From: JALJPB01 sp963933115
GTDB taxonomy: Bacteria; Pseudomonadota; Gammaproteobacteria; Enterobacterales; Alteromonadaceae
DNA: 57,478 bases
Assembly: GCA_963933115.1 (NCBI GenBank)
Contig: CAWVSL010000015.1
Coordinates: forward strand, 1 to 57,478
Direction of reading: 5' to 3'
The notes below the pieces were generated by a model. That model saw only the letters and a list, made by a program, of their open reading frames with translations, made no database searches and was not told the DNA's origin. A program made the position numbers and the translations under genes. Each line of letters starts with the position of its first letter. Within the stretch, counting starts at the first letter, position 1. Of the stretch, positions 26,652-35,934 are shown one piece after another.

Positions 26652-26911
26652 TTATTTGGGTGTGACTAGTCAGTGATTGGTCAAGTATCTTTGGACTCTT
26701 CAGCAGATTGAAGAATTTTCACAGCAAAGCAGTGACTTCTTTGTTTTTAAATTTACTTTTTAGCTTTATTTTACCGATAACACCACAGAAGTATTTTTTA
26801 CCTGTCAATAATCGTATAAGCTAGAGAAAGACATCGTTTCGACCTTGCTTGTTTTGGCAGTAAAATTGAAACAATAATAAAAATAGAATTACTTCACTAG
26901 GGAAACAATTC

Positions 26912-29197
26912 ATGTCTGATGTGCTCGAATTTAGTCTTGACGGTATAGAACAAAAACCTCTACGACAATTCACTGAAGAAGCTTATTTAAACTACTCGAT
27001 GTACGTAATAATGGATCGAGCATTACCGCATATTGGTGATGGTTTAAAGCCGGTTCAACGACGAATAGTTTATGCGATGTCAGAGTTAGGTCTATCAGCA
27101 ACGGCAAAATATAAAAAGTCTGCTCGAACTGTTGGTGATGTTCTAGGTAAATTTCATCCACATGGTGACTCAGCATGTTATGAAGCCATGGTATTAATGG
27201 CTCAGCCGTTTTCGTATCGTTACCCATTAGTTGATGGTCAAGGGAACTGGGGCGCACCTGATGATCCTAAATCATTTGCTGCTATGCGTTATACCGAATC
27301 TCGACTGTCTAAATTTAGTGAAGTGTTATTGGCTGAACTAGGTCAAGGTACGGTTGACTGGAGTCCTAATTTTGATGGCACCATGAAGGAGCCAAAAACT
27401 TTACCTGCTCGTTTACCCCATATTTTACTTAACGGTATTACTGGTATTGCTGTGGGTATGGCGACTGATATTCCACCACATAACGTCAGAGAAGTTGCCC
27501 AAGCTTGCGTGCACCTTATTGAACAGCCAAAAGCTGATCTTATTGATTTATTGGCGTTTGTTAAAGGACCCGATTATCCCACTGATGCTGAAATCATTAC
27601 TCCAAAAGCTGAAATTGAAAAAATTTATCAAACAGGGCGCGGCACCATCAGAATGCGCGCAGTCTATGATATTGAGCAGGGTGAAGTGGTCATTACTTCT
27701 TTACCTCATCAGGCTGCTGGCGGTAAAATTCTTGAGCAAATTGCTAATCAAATGCAAGCGAAAAAGCTTCCGATGGTTGTCGATTTACGGGATGAGTCTG
27801 ATCATGAGAACCCAACACGACTAGTGGTTGTGGTCAGGTCAAATCGTGTAGATTTAGAGCAACTAATGCAGCACTTATTTGCTACTACTGATCTCGAAAA
27901 AAGTTACCGTGTTAACTTAAACATGATTGGTTTAGATAATCGTCCAGCGGTAAAAAATCTCAAAGATATTTTACTTGAATGGTTAGAATATCGCCGTGAA
28001 ACTGTCCGTCGCCGATTACAATATCGTTTGGACAAAGTATTATCACGATTACATATTTTAGATGGTTTATTAGTCGCTTATTTAAATATTGATGAAGTTA
28101 TTGAGATTATTCGTAATTATGATAAACCTAAAGTAGAGTTGATGTCGCGGTTTGATCTTTCATCGACTCAAGCTGAATCAATCTTAGAGATTAAATTACG
28201 TCAATTAGCTAAGCTAGAAGAAATAAAGATTCGTGCAGAACAAGACGAACTCAATACAGAAAGAGAATATTTAGAGAAACTTCTTAGTTCAAAAGTGCGC
28301 ATGAATACGCTAATGAAAAAAGAAATTTTGGAAGCAGCGCAAACTTATGGTGATGATCGCCGATCGTTAATTATCGAACGTGAAGAAGCTAAAGCACTTT
28401 CAGAAAAAGATTTAGTACCAAGCGAAGCGGTTACTGTCGTTATCTCAGATAAAGGTTGGGCTCGTTGTGCTAAAGGTCATGATATAGACCCCGGTATGTT
28501 GAGTTATAAGGCTGGAGATGAATACCTCTGTGCTGCCAAAGGGCGAAGTAATCGTCCCGTTGTCTTTATTGACTCATCAGGCCGCTCCTATGCTACCGAC
28601 GCTCATACTTTGCCAACAGCTCGGAGTCAGGGTGAACCATTAACCGGCCGTTTTAATCTATCCCAAGGTGATGTTTTTACGACAGTATTAATGGCTGATG
28701 ATGAAACCAAGTACATATTATCTAGTGATGCCGGTTATGGTTTTATTGGTAGTTTTTCAGACATGCTCAGCCGTAATAAAAATGGTAAAGCGTTATTAAG
28801 TTTACCGCATGCATCGAAGGTTATGACACCACAAAAAGTTGACAAAATTGACACTCAGCTTTGCTTGGCCATTACTACTGAAGGACGTATGTTAGTCTTT
28901 CCATTAACTGACTTACCCGTATTGAGTAAAGGTAAGGGTAACAAAATTATAAATATTCCATCAGCAAAAGCAAAAGCTAGAGAGGAATATGTGACTTTGG
29001 TTAATGTGATATCACCAACCGATGCTATTACCTTACACGCCGGTAAGCGTAAGTTAACGTTAAAGCCTAGTGATATTGAGCATTACTGTGGTGAAAGAGG
29101 CCGTAGAGGTAATAAACTGCCTCGAGGGTTACAACGTGTTGACCGTATTGAAATCGAACAAGCCTCTACCAATAATGCTGCTATAGAGTCTGAATAA
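26912..29197 (+). CDS. parC: DNA topoisomerase IV subunit A
   Basis: This 761-aa protein has a breakage-reunion domain opening (YSMYVIMDRALPHIGDGLKP), catalytic Tyr127 in AAMRYTESRLS, and the GKFHPHGDSACYEA region. Ser87 and Glu91, equivalent to E. coli Ser80 and Glu84, are the drug-sensitive residues, so no target-site quinolone resistance is seen here. The C-terminal domain has beta-pinwheel repeats and lacks a GyrA box, which supports ParC. It has its own intergenic region upstream and a terminator downstream. Confidence 0.96.
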   Translation: MSDVLEFSLDGIEQKPLRQFTEEAYLNYSMYVIMDRALPHIGDGLKPVQRRIVYAMSELGLSATAKYKKSARTVGDVLGKFHPHGDSACYEAMVLMAQPFSYRYPLVDGQGNWGAPDDPKSFAAMRYTESRLSKFSEVLLAELGQGTVDWSPNFDGTMKEPKTLPARLPHILLNGITGIAVGMATDIPPHNVREVAQACVHLIEQPKADLIDLLAFVKGPDYPTDAEIITPKAEIEKIYQTGRGTIRMRAVYDIEQGEVVITSLPHQAAGGKILEQIANQMQAKKLPMVVDLRDESDHENPTRLVVVVRSNRVDLEQLMQHLFATTDLEKSYRVNLNMIGLDNRPAVKNLKDILLEWLEYRRETVRRRLQYRLDKVLSRLHILDGLLVAYLNIDEVIEIIRNYDKPKVELMSRFDLSSTQAESILEIKLRQLAKLEEIKIRAEQDELNTEREYLEKLLSSKVRMNTLMKKEILEAAQTYGDDRRSLIIEREEAKALSEKDLVPSEAVTVVISDKGWARCAKGHDIDPGMLSYKAGDEYLCAAKGRSNRPVVFIDSSGRSYATDAHTLPTARSQGEPLTGRFNLSQGDVFTTVLMADDETKYILSSDAGYGFIGSFSDMLSRNKNGKALLSLPHASKVMTPQKVDKIDTQLCLAITTEGRMLVFPLTDLPVLSKGKGNKIINIPSAKAKAREEYVTLVNVISPTDAITLHAGKRKLTLKPSDIEHYCGERGRRGNKLPRGLQRVDRIEIEQASTNNAAIESE

Positions 29198-29213
29198 ATT
29201 CAATTGCTATAAT

Positions 29214-29245
29214 TAAAAAAACCAGCTTTATGCTGGTTTTTTTAT
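29214..29245 (+). terminator. Intrinsic terminator of parC
   Basis: ACCAGC (29221-29226) and GCTGGT (29232-29237) form a stem around a 5-nt loop, flanked by A7 and T7 tracts that extend it. Confidence 0.93.
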
Positions 29246-29679
29246 TATTTCATTCAATTTAAGTTAATTTAATTTAATACATTTAAACTTACTCATCAAA
29301 AGACAATGTACGCACTGAACAGCAGAGGTAAAATATTGGCTACCTATTTATTGATAAAGAAGCTATAAGCATACCCTCAACTCGGATATTCTAGCCTGTC
29401 TATTAAATAACTTAGCAGAGTAGATTAATTCACGATTTAATCATAAATTTATTATGACTTCCTTAATAGCTCAGGTATAAATATTTTGAATTCAGTTCAT
29501 AGTAGTTTTAACTTAATATATAAAAAATAAATAGATATACACGTTAAAAATCCATCGAGTAACTTTTTTCTCTTTATGTTAATAAAGTTATATATCGTTA
29601 TATTTTTGTTTTATAACAGCAACTTAAAAGTATCAGTTTATTTTTTTTAGTCGGTGATAAAAATAAATTGTAAAAAACC
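29246..29679. other. AT-rich intergenic region upstream of recA
   Basis: About 430 nt with no convincing ORF, very rich in A and T. Apart from the promoter and SOS box at its end I see no structured element. Confidence 0.4.
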
Positions 29680-29707
29680 TTGATACTGTACGGTCATACA
29701 GTATACT
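29680..29707 (+). promoter_or_regulatory. recA promoter overlapping a LexA (SOS) box
   Basis: TACTGTACGGTCATACAGTA (29684-29703) has the CTGT-N8-ACAG form of the gammaproteobacterial LexA operator with matching TA flanks. It sits between -35 TTGATA (29680-29685) and -10 TATACT (29702-29707), spacer 16, the same layout as the E. coli recA promoter. Repression by LexA and induction by DNA damage follow. Confidence 0.93.
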
Positions 29708-29754
29708 TGCTTCATTAAAACGAACTTCCAGTAATTATCAGCGGAGCAAAAAAG

Positions 29755-30798
29755 ATGAAAGATGATAAAGAAAAAGCATTAGCGGCAGCCTTAGGTCAAA
29801 TCGAGAGACAGTTTGGTAAAGGCTCAATAATGAAGCTTGGCGATAATACCACAATGGATGTCGAAACAATTTCTACAGGCTCATTGGGATTAGATATTGC
29901 TTTGGGTGCTGGTGGCTTACCCTTAGGTCGTGTTGTTGAAATCTATGGCCCAGAGTCAAGTGGTAAAACAACATTGACGTTAGAAGTTATTGCTGAAGCA
30001 CAGCGTTGTGGCAAAGTTTGTGCCTTTATTGATGCTGAACACGCTCTTGATCCTGTTTATGCTGAGAAGTTAGGTGTTAACATAAATGAACTATTGATTT
30101 CTCAACCAGATACTGGCGAGCAAGCTTTAGAAATTGTTGATATGCTTACACGCTCTGGCGCTATAGACGTTATTGTCGTTGACTCAGTTGCTGCACTTAC
30201 CCCTAAAGCTGAAATTGAAGGTGATATGGGAGATTCTCATATGGGACTTCAAGCACGTATGCTTTCTCAAGCTATGCGTAAGCTAACAGGTAACTTGAAA
30301 AGATCGAATACTATGTTGATTTTCATTAACCAAATACGCATGAAAATTGGTGTTATGTTTGGTTCTCCTGAAACAACAACAGGTGGTAACGCATTAAAAT
30401 TTTATGCCTCTGTTCGTTTGGACATCCGTCGTATCGGTGCGGTAAAAAATGGTGATGAGATTGTTGGTAATGAAACTCGTGTTAAAGTAGTTAAAAATAA
30501 AATCGCTCCACCTTTTAAACAAGCTGAATTTCAAATACTTTATGGTCAAGGTATTAACAATTTAGGTGAATTAATTGAATTGGGTGTTAAGCACGATTTT
30601 GTTGAAAAAGCCGGTGCTTGGTATAGCTGTAATGGTGAGCGTATTGGACAGGGTAAAGCTAATGCGGCTAAATATTTAGAAGAGCACCCTGAAATGGCCA
30701 AGGATGTGGATACTAAATTGCGAGAAATGTTTTTAACAAAAACGGTACCTGCTGAAACCGAAGCCAAAACTAAAGCTAAAGAATCAGTAGCTGACTAA
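29755..30798 (+). CDS. recA: Recombinase RecA
   Basis: This protein is 347 aa, close to the usual length. It has Walker A GPESSGKTT (65-73), IDAEHALDPVYAEKLGV, Walker B IVVDSVAALTPKAEIEG, loop-1 DSHMGLQARMLSQAMRKL and loop-2 INQIRMKIGVMFGSPETTTG. An acidic/Lys tail ends the protein. GGAG lies upstream of ATG 29755. It acts in homologous recombination and as LexA co-protease. No recX follows, unlike many gammaproteobacteria; a terminator closes the unit. Confidence 0.98.
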   Translation: MKDDKEKALAAALGQIERQFGKGSIMKLGDNTTMDVETISTGSLGLDIALGAGGLPLGRVVEIYGPESSGKTTLTLEVIAEAQRCGKVCAFIDAEHALDPVYAEKLGVNINELLISQPDTGEQALEIVDMLTRSGAIDVIVVDSVAALTPKAEIEGDMGDSHMGLQARMLSQAMRKLTGNLKRSNTMLIFINQIRMKIGVMFGSPETTTGGNALKFYASVRLDIRRIGAVKNGDEIVGNETRVKVVKNKIAPPFKQAEFQILYGQGINNLGELIELGVKHDFVEKAGAWYSCNGERIGQGKANAAKYLEEHPEMAKDVDTKLREMFLTKTVPAETEAKTKAKESVAD

Positions 30799-30825
30799 AT
30801 ATAGAAAACTAAAATTAGATCTTTT

Positions 30826-30857
30826 AAAACGATGATAGCTGTCATCGTTTTTTTTTG
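30826..30857 (+). terminator. Intrinsic terminator of recA
   Basis: AAAACGATGA pairs with TCATCGTTTT (10 bp) around TAGCTG, followed by a run of T residues. Confidence 0.93.
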
Positions 30858-31429
30858 TAAAAAATAAAGACTCACTTTTATAGTCACTCATTACACCTAA
30901 ACGTTAGCGTTTAAAATTATGGTTAAATCAATGGCTTTAAAAATCAAATTACCCAGGAAGCAAATATAAAATATTAGGTTAAAGTTGTTTTTTCGACTTT
31001 CGAAGGGTAGGCATACTATGATCAAAATGCGTCATATTATGATCACTATATTTCATATAATCATTAACATAAGCGATAGGTTTGTTACTGAATGTAAGTC
31101 AATGTTAATAGACTGTTATTAACAAATTACATATAAGTTAATGATGCTTTATTTCACCATAAACACTTGGATTTGAATTTATAGTATGTATATAATATAA
31201 AAATATTTATGCATCAACAGCAGCACTTTATGCATTAATATACAATTTCAGGATACCATGTCGTATATTATGCACTAATATACAATTTTATGCATCGGTG
31301 ATTGCCGGTTAGCCGTAATGGTAGGTGTACTGAAATAAGTGGTATAAGTGAAACAAAACTGGCGGATCGGAGAGTATTGATGGATTCACTAATAATAATA
31401 TTGAATGGATTGCATTTAGGGAGTTTGTA
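30858..31429. other. Long repeat-bearing region upstream of the GntR gene
   Basis: This 570-nt gap holds no credible gene. It contains TATGATCA twice (31017-31024 and 31038-31045, 21 bp apart) and the TTATGCAT repeat set described separately at 31207-31295. An antisense frame overlapping the GntR start looks like a shadow. Confidence 0.45.
31207..31295. repeat. Helically phased TTATGCAT repeats (putative operators)
   Basis: TTATGCAT or TTATGCAC begins at 31207, 31228, 31268 and 31288, with spacings of 21, 40 and 20 bp (near multiples of two helical turns). Two of these extend to a 21-nt repeat (31228-31248 and 31268-31288) that differs at one base. Each extended copy holds TGYATTAATATRCA-type near-symmetry, as expected for a dimeric regulator. 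The adjacent GntR protein is the natural candidate. Confidence 0.6.
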
Positions 31430-32098
31430 ATGACAATAATTTATAAGACAAGAACACAACTGGTTGTAGAAATACTCAGAGAACAGATCATTAACGGTGA
31501 AATTAAGGCTGGCCAAGCATTACGCCAAGCTGCATTAGCTGAAGAGCTAAATGTAAGTCGTATACCTGTTCGTGAAGCTTTATTACAATTAGAGGCTGAA
31601 GGTTTAGTTTCTTTTGAGCCACATAGAGGAGCAACAGCTACAGACCTAAGTTCTGATCAAATTGATGAGTTGTTTGAACTTCGCGCAATGTTAGAGGCTG
31701 ATTTATTAGCTTATTCTATCCCGAATATCAGTGAAGAATCACTTGAAGAGGCTACTGATATTTTGGAAAAGTATACGAAAGCTATAAGTGAGGTAACTGA
31801 ACCAGGTGAGTTGAGTTTATTAAACTCTAGTTTTCATACCTGTTTATATTCCGGTGCAGCACGCCCGCAAACGCAATACTTGGTTGACATCTTAAATAAA
31901 AATGCAGACCGGTTTATTCGTATGCATATCTTAGGAACGGGTTGTGTAGCACAATCTAATGACGAACATGCTAATTTACTCGCTAAATGTAAACTTCGTG
32001 ATATAGACGGAGCCGTTTCAATTTTAACAAAGCATATTTTACACTGTCGTGATGAGATTAAAGCCTTTTTAATCGAACGAGAATTTAACAACAAATAA
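31430..32098 (+). CDS. GntR-family transcriptional regulator, FCD (FadR) subfamily
   Basis: This 222-aa protein has an N-terminal winged helix (about 8-72: LREQIINGEIKAGQALRQAA, LNVSRIPVREALLQLEAEGL, FEPHRGATAT) and a helical FCD ligand domain (75-215). Candidate metal/ligand residues include the His in SSFHTCLY, the late NDEHANLLAK and ILHCRDEIKAF. The effector is unknown; FCD regulators usually sense small organic acids. Phased repeats lie 135-220 nt upstream, which suggests autoregulation. The SulP gene starts 228 nt downstream and may be a target. Confidence 0.88.
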   Translation: MTIIYKTRTQLVVEILREQIINGEIKAGQALRQAALAEELNVSRIPVREALLQLEAEGLVSFEPHRGATATDLSSDQIDELFELRAMLEADLLAYSIPNISEESLEEATDILEKYTKAISEVTEPGELSLLNSSFHTCLYSGAARPQTQYLVDILNKNADRFIRMHILGTGCVAQSNDEHANLLAKCKLRDIDGAVSILTKHILHCRDEIKAFLIEREFNNK

Positions 32099-32325
32099 AA
32101 TAATATTAGTCAAATCAAATAGATAAGCCTTTATTTTTGTTTTTGAAAACAAAGGTTTATTGACATCCCCTCGGAAAATCTATAGTATCTTCGCGCCTTA
32201 ACCTCCAATAACTTACTTTAAATTGATTTTTCTTCAATAACTATCCTATTTTTACTCTAGGGAGAAATAGTTAATTAACTCAATTTAGCCTTGAAACGTT
32301 AATACTTAATAAACGTGAGAAAACA

Positions 32326-33855
32326 ATGTTTGAAATACACGCAAGTAAAGTGTCGAACCTGAAAAATGATGTCCTTTCAGGATTTACTGTTGCCTTAGCC
32401 TTAGTCCCGGAAGCTGTTGCATTTGCTTTTGTCGCTGGTGTCGATCCCCTCGTTGGTTTATATGCAGCCTTTATTGTTGGCCTTATAACATCTGTTTTTG
32501 GTGGACGTCCTGGGATGATTTCAGGTGCTACTGGTGCAATGGCTGTAGTGCTAGTCAGTTTAGTTGCTATTTATGGTGTGCAATATTTATTTGCTACTGT
32601 GGTGCTAACAGGTTTACTGCAAATTCTGGCGGGGATATTTAAACTTGGAAAGTTTATTCGACTTGTGCCACATCCAGTAATGTTAGGTTTTGTTAATGGT
32701 TTAGCTATAGTGATCTTTCTTGCTCAATTAGGTCAGTTTAAAGAACCTAATGCCGCAGGTGAATTAGAATGGATGGTTGGTACACCCCTATACACTATGG
32801 CGGGATTAATTATCTTAACCATGGCCATTATTCATTTTTTTCCAAAATTAACGAAAGCAGTTCCCTCAACATTAGTTGCTATCGTAGCGGTCTCTTTTTT
32901 AGTCTTAGGTACCAATTTAGATACACGTTTAGTTGGTGATATTGCCTCTATAGCCGGTGGATTACCTACATTTAGTATCCCAGAGGTACCATTTAATTTT
33001 GAGACCTTAAGAATTATATTTCCTTTTGCTTTAGTGCTTGCTGCTATTGGGTTAATAGAGTCATTATTAACGTTAACATTAATCGACGAGCTTACTGGTA
33101 CTCGTGGTCGTGGTAACAAAGAATGTATTGCACAAGGTGCAGCTAACACGGTTACTGGCTTCTTTGGTGGTATGGGTGGTTGTGCGATGATTGGTCAGTC
33201 AATGATTAATGTTAACTCTGGTGGTAGAGGTAGAGCATCAGGTATTACTGCAGCACTTGCCTTATTGGGTTTTATTCTTTTCGCCTCAGGGTTAATTGAG
33301 CAAATCCCCTTAGCCGCATTAGTTGGTGTGATGTTTATTGTGGTCATTGGTACATTTGAATGGTCAAGCTTTAGAATACTTGGCAAAGTACCGAAAGCAG
33401 ATGCCTTTGTTATTATTCTTGTTTCTGGTGTTACGGTTATCTCTGACTTAGCTATTGCTGTCGTCGTCGGTGTTATTGTCTCTGCATTAGTATTTGCATG
33501 GGAGCATGCTAAACATATCATTATTGCACGTAGCACTGATCAAAATGGCTACACTATTTATGAAGTTACTGGACCTATATTTTTTGGTTCAGTTTCTAAC
33601 TTCTTAGAACAGTTTGATATAGAAAATGATAGTAATGATGTTACTATTGAATTTAAACGTTCTCGTGTTGCCGACCACTCGGCTATTGAGGCTATTGATA
33701 CCTTAGCGGAACGTTATTTGGCCAAGGGAAAAGTATTACACCTGAAACATCTCAATCAAGAATGTCGAACGTTACTAAAAAAGGCTGGTGATTTGGTTGA
33801 AGTTAACGTGATCGAAGATCCTGAGTATCACATTGCGTCAGACACATTAGAATAA
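32326..33855 (+). CDS. SulP family anion transporter with STAS domain
   Basis: This 509-aa protein opens with the SLC26/SulP signature (DVLSGFTVALALVPEAVAFA, GLYAAFIVGLITSVFGG, then GATGAMAVV). It has about 11-12 membrane segments to residue 395 and a C-terminal STAS domain (about 405-500: IFFGSVSNFLEQF, SRVADHSAIEAIDTLAERY). Members carry sulfate, bicarbonate or dicarboxylates. Substrate is not evident here, and no carbonic anhydrase or sulfate genes are nearby. It follows the GntR/FCD gene and carries its own upstream region and terminator. Confidence 0.9.
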   Translation: MFEIHASKVSNLKNDVLSGFTVALALVPEAVAFAFVAGVDPLVGLYAAFIVGLITSVFGGRPGMISGATGAMAVVLVSLVAIYGVQYLFATVVLTGLLQILAGIFKLGKFIRLVPHPVMLGFVNGLAIVIFLAQLGQFKEPNAAGELEWMVGTPLYTMAGLIILTMAIIHFFPKLTKAVPSTLVAIVAVSFLVLGTNLDTRLVGDIASIAGGLPTFSIPEVPFNFETLRIIFPFALVLAAIGLIESLLTLTLIDELTGTRGRGNKECIAQGAANTVTGFFGGMGGCAMIGQSMINVNSGGRGRASGITAALALLGFILFASGLIEQIPLAALVGVMFIVVIGTFEWSSFRILGKVPKADAFVIILVSGVTVISDLAIAVVVGVIVSALVFAWEHAKHIIIARSTDQNGYTIYEVTGPIFFGSVSNFLEQFDIENDSNDVTIEFKRSRVADHSAIEAIDTLAERYLAKGKVLHLKHLNQECRTLLKKAGDLVEVNVIEDPEYHIASDTLE

Positions 33856-33880
33856 TTCAATATATTATAGTAATATGATA

Positions 33881-33922
33881 AAAGTGTGTTGATTAGTTCT
33901 GCTCAATATCAATGCACTTTTT
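33881..33922 (+). terminator. Probable terminator of the SulP gene
   Basis: A 13-bp stem (33881-33893 with 33908-33920; AAAGTGTGTTGAT against ATCAATGCACTTT, two G-U pairs) has a 14-nt loop and a short T tail. Confidence 0.65.
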
Positions 33923-33957
33923 GGTTATAACACAAATATTCATGAGCTCATTTATTA

Positions 33958-34296
33958 GTGAGTATACAAAATTTTATGCAATTAGAGTTTTTTGATGTTC
34001 CAAGTCCCTGTGTTAGCGTCTGTCAAACTGATGATAAAGGCTTGTGTTTGGGCTGTTTTCGAAAGCGGGACGAAAGGTTAAACTGGCTTAATTTTACCTC
34101 TGATGATAAACAAAAAGTCATTAAGCGTTGTAAGCAGCGTAAAAAGCGTAAAGAGAGTTTACTTAAAGCCAAAATAACCGATACTGCAAGTGAAACTGAG
34201 CTCTTAAAGCTGTTACAACCTTCACTACTCGACCCTCCGATAAAATCGAAAGCAGAGGGCACAACAGACCTTGATTTTAGTGACTTTGAGTTATAA
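33958..34296 (+). CDS. DUF1289 family small cysteine protein
   Basis: This protein is up to 112 aa. The DUF1289 motif is SPCVSVCQTDDKGLCLGCFR, with Cys in C-x3-C-x7-C-x2-C spacing that suggests metal or Fe-S binding. A WLNFTSDDKQKVIKRC segment follows, then a Lys/Arg-rich stretch and a tail not seen in short members. Start is GTG 33958 or ATG 33976; neither has a clear Shine-Dalgarno sequence, and both leave the motif intact. It stands alone between the SulP gene and tRNA-Phe. The function is unknown. Confidence 0.8.
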   Translation: MSIQNFMQLEFFDVPSPCVSVCQTDDKGLCLGCFRKRDERLNWLNFTSDDKQKVIKRCKQRKKRKESLLKAKITDTASETELLKLLQPSLLDPPIKSKAEGTTDLDFSDFEL

Positions 34297-34339
34297 ATTA
34301 TGAAAAATTACCTTTACCTTTATTTTACATAAAAAACGG

Positions 34340-34368
34340 TTGCGAGTCATAAAGTTTACCGATATGAT
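34340..34368 (+). promoter_or_regulatory. Sigma-70 promoter of tRNA-Phe with GC-rich discriminator
   Basis: TTGCGA (34340-34345), 17-nt spacer, TATGAT (34363-34368), then ACGCGCTC. The GC-rich discriminator is typical of stringently controlled stable-RNA promoters. Confidence 0.75.
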
Positions 34369-34412
34369 ACGCGCTCTTCGAAGTATCAATTCTTTTTGAA
34401 CCTTCGTAGAGT

Positions 34413-34488
34413 GCCCCGATAGCTCAGTTGGTAGAGCAGAGGATTGAAAATCCTCGTGTCCCTGGTTCAAATCCGGGTCGGGGCACCA
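34413..34488 (+). tRNA. tRNA-Phe (GAA)
   Basis: This 76-nt cloverleaf has acceptor arms GCCCCGA and TCGGGGC with encoded ACCA, a D-arm AGCTCAGTTGGTAGAGC, and an anticodon loop TTGAAAA with GAA at 34446-34448. The T-arm contains GGTTCAAATCC. All pairings are intact. It has its own promoter and terminator. The 3' end shows no duplicated copy downstream, so there is no sign of use as an integration site. Confidence 0.98.
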
Positions 34489-34496
34489 TAAATTAG

Positions 34497-34528
34497 AAAG
34501 GCTTACAAGAAATTGTAAGCCTTTTTTT
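34497..34528 (+). terminator. Intrinsic terminator of tRNA-Phe
   Basis: AAAGGCTTACAA (34497-34508) pairs with TTGTAAGCCTTT across GAAA, followed by a T-run. Confidence 0.93.
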
Positions 34529-35000
34529 GTTTGATAGTTTGGTGATTTTTTTTTAACCTAGCTTACAATTTTATCTTTTATTAGCCACTTTTTATTACCC
34601 TTACCTGGATTATATTCATTAATATTGAGTGATCTGGTTAAATTTGACTTACCTTTAATGACTATGAATTGAGTGTATTGGTTCAATATTAATATCTAAT
34701 TGGTTGAGTAAGCTGGCATAGTTGATTTGATAACATAATTTGAGGTGTATGATCAGATTAATATTGAAATTCAACAATTATAATTTAGGTTGCTGTATGT
34801 AATTAAATAGTTTTTTAATATAGAGTGCTTAGAAAAAATAAAATGTGACGCTAAGATATTTCAGCGCATATTTATAAAAAAGTAATTATTTTTTAATAGT
34901 TTACAATTTTTTTATGTAAATTGAGCTGTACATAATCGTTATGAATATATAGTATGCCAAGGGCACATAATAAAAAAAATCATATTTAATTGGAGATATT
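34529..35000. other. Intergenic region with distant inverted arms
   Basis: About 470 AT-rich nt with no credible ORF. TTCAATATTAAT (34682-34693) and ATTAATATTGAA (34757-34768) are exact reverse complements 63 nt apart; this could be chance in such AT-rich DNA or a folded RNA. GGAG near 34992 serves the next gene. Confidence 0.4.
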
Positions 35001-35531
35001 ATGAACAAAATTTTACTAAGTATAAGTCTATTATTACTTGCTCACACTTCATTCGCTGGACATCATGAGGCCGGTGAAAAAATAGTGAAAACTGCTGACG
35101 GTTACCATTTCTCAGATGAGGGTGTTAAGTATGAAATCTTTCCAGGCGATACTTCTCTAGTAGATATCGTGGTCAATTATGCTAAAGCCCACAACGATAG
35201 AGATCTTGAAGCCATCAACGATGCCAATACCGAGGACTTTAAGGCTTATTTGTCAAATGGTATTATTATTGAAGGGCGAGCGGCACATGCTGAATTTCTT
35301 AAGGAGCTTTTCGCCGCATCAAATCAAAAGTGGGAGTATCAGTGGGGTACTGCTAATAATGTTGTAGTAGCAGATGGCAGTATTGAACAATGGGTCAATG
35401 TTGGTTATAAAACGAGTTATATTCTTGATGGCAAAGAAGTCAGCCATCAAGAAGTGCAAAATATCTATATTAAGAACGGCAAGGTTGGACGGATTTTTGT
35501 TCATAGTAGACTATCTGTGCCACAAAAATAA
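35001..35531 (+). CDS. Secreted SnoaL-like (NTF2-fold) protein
   Basis: This 176-aa protein has a clear signal peptide (MNKILLSISLLLLAHTSFAG). The body resembles SnoaL/NTF2-like proteins: an initial helix pair DIVVNYAKAHNDRDLEAIND, then FKAYLSNGIIIEGRAAHAEF and strands WEYQWGTANNVVV, NIYIKNGKVGRIFVHSR. Such folds bind small ligands or act as isomerases; nothing here fixes a substrate. It is a stand-alone gene with a terminator. Confidence 0.72.
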   Translation: MNKILLSISLLLLAHTSFAGHHEAGEKIVKTADGYHFSDEGVKYEIFPGDTSLVDIVVNYAKAHNDRDLEAINDANTEDFKAYLSNGIIIEGRAAHAEFLKELFAASNQKWEYQWGTANNVVVADGSIEQWVNVGYKTSYILDGKEVSHQEVQNIYIKNGKVGRIFVHSRLSVPQK

Positions 35532-35573
35532 TTGAGTTAATACAGTTAAGTTGATATTTAACTCACGCTCACA

Positions 35574-35607
35574 AAAAAGCCCCTCGGTTACCAAGGGGCT
35601 TTTTTTG
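35574..35607 (+). terminator. Intrinsic terminator of the SnoaL-like gene
   Basis: GCCCCT (35580-35585) pairs with AGGGGC (35594-35599), flanked by A6 and T7 tracts; an inner GGT/ACC pairing tightens the loop. Confidence 0.93.
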
Positions 35608-35620
35608 TATAAATAAAACT

Positions 35621-35645
35621 AATGATTACTTGTTTAGTAATCATT
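35621..35645 (-). terminator. 10-bp hairpin, possible terminator facing the EF-hand gene
   Basis: AATGATTACT and AGTAATCATT are exact reverse complements around TGTTT. On the minus strand AGTTTTATTT follows. It lies 290 nt beyond the EF-hand gene stop, so its assignment is uncertain. The sequence 35646-35934 between them shows no gene. Confidence 0.45.
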
Positions 35646-35934
35646 AAGGTGACGTACGTTTTTGCATTTTTACTAAGTTACATAAGCTTCAATAAAATAA
35701 AGTTAGTCACAATAAAATTATAAATCCATAGATTGGTAAGGTAAAAAAATCATCATTATAGACCGTCACTGAGTTAATCAATGAGCGTCAATATCAAGGA
35801 GCATGTCAAGCGTCTAACTTAATCAAATGAAATAAAGTTAAAGGGGGAAGTTTGAACAATATATTTATGAAAATAAGGAGATAATGCAAGATGAAATGCA
35901 GCACTCAAAGGGCTGAGCACTACATTAATAGCAT

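Noticed and set aside
26970..27257. Antisense 95-aa frame inside parC
   Set aside because: It lies entirely under the conserved breakage-reunion domain and has no protein-like features.
34413..34488. tRNA-Phe as an integration site for a genomic island
   Set aside because: No integrase gene and no duplicate of the tRNA 3' end was seen in the following sequence; the downstream genes look ordinary.
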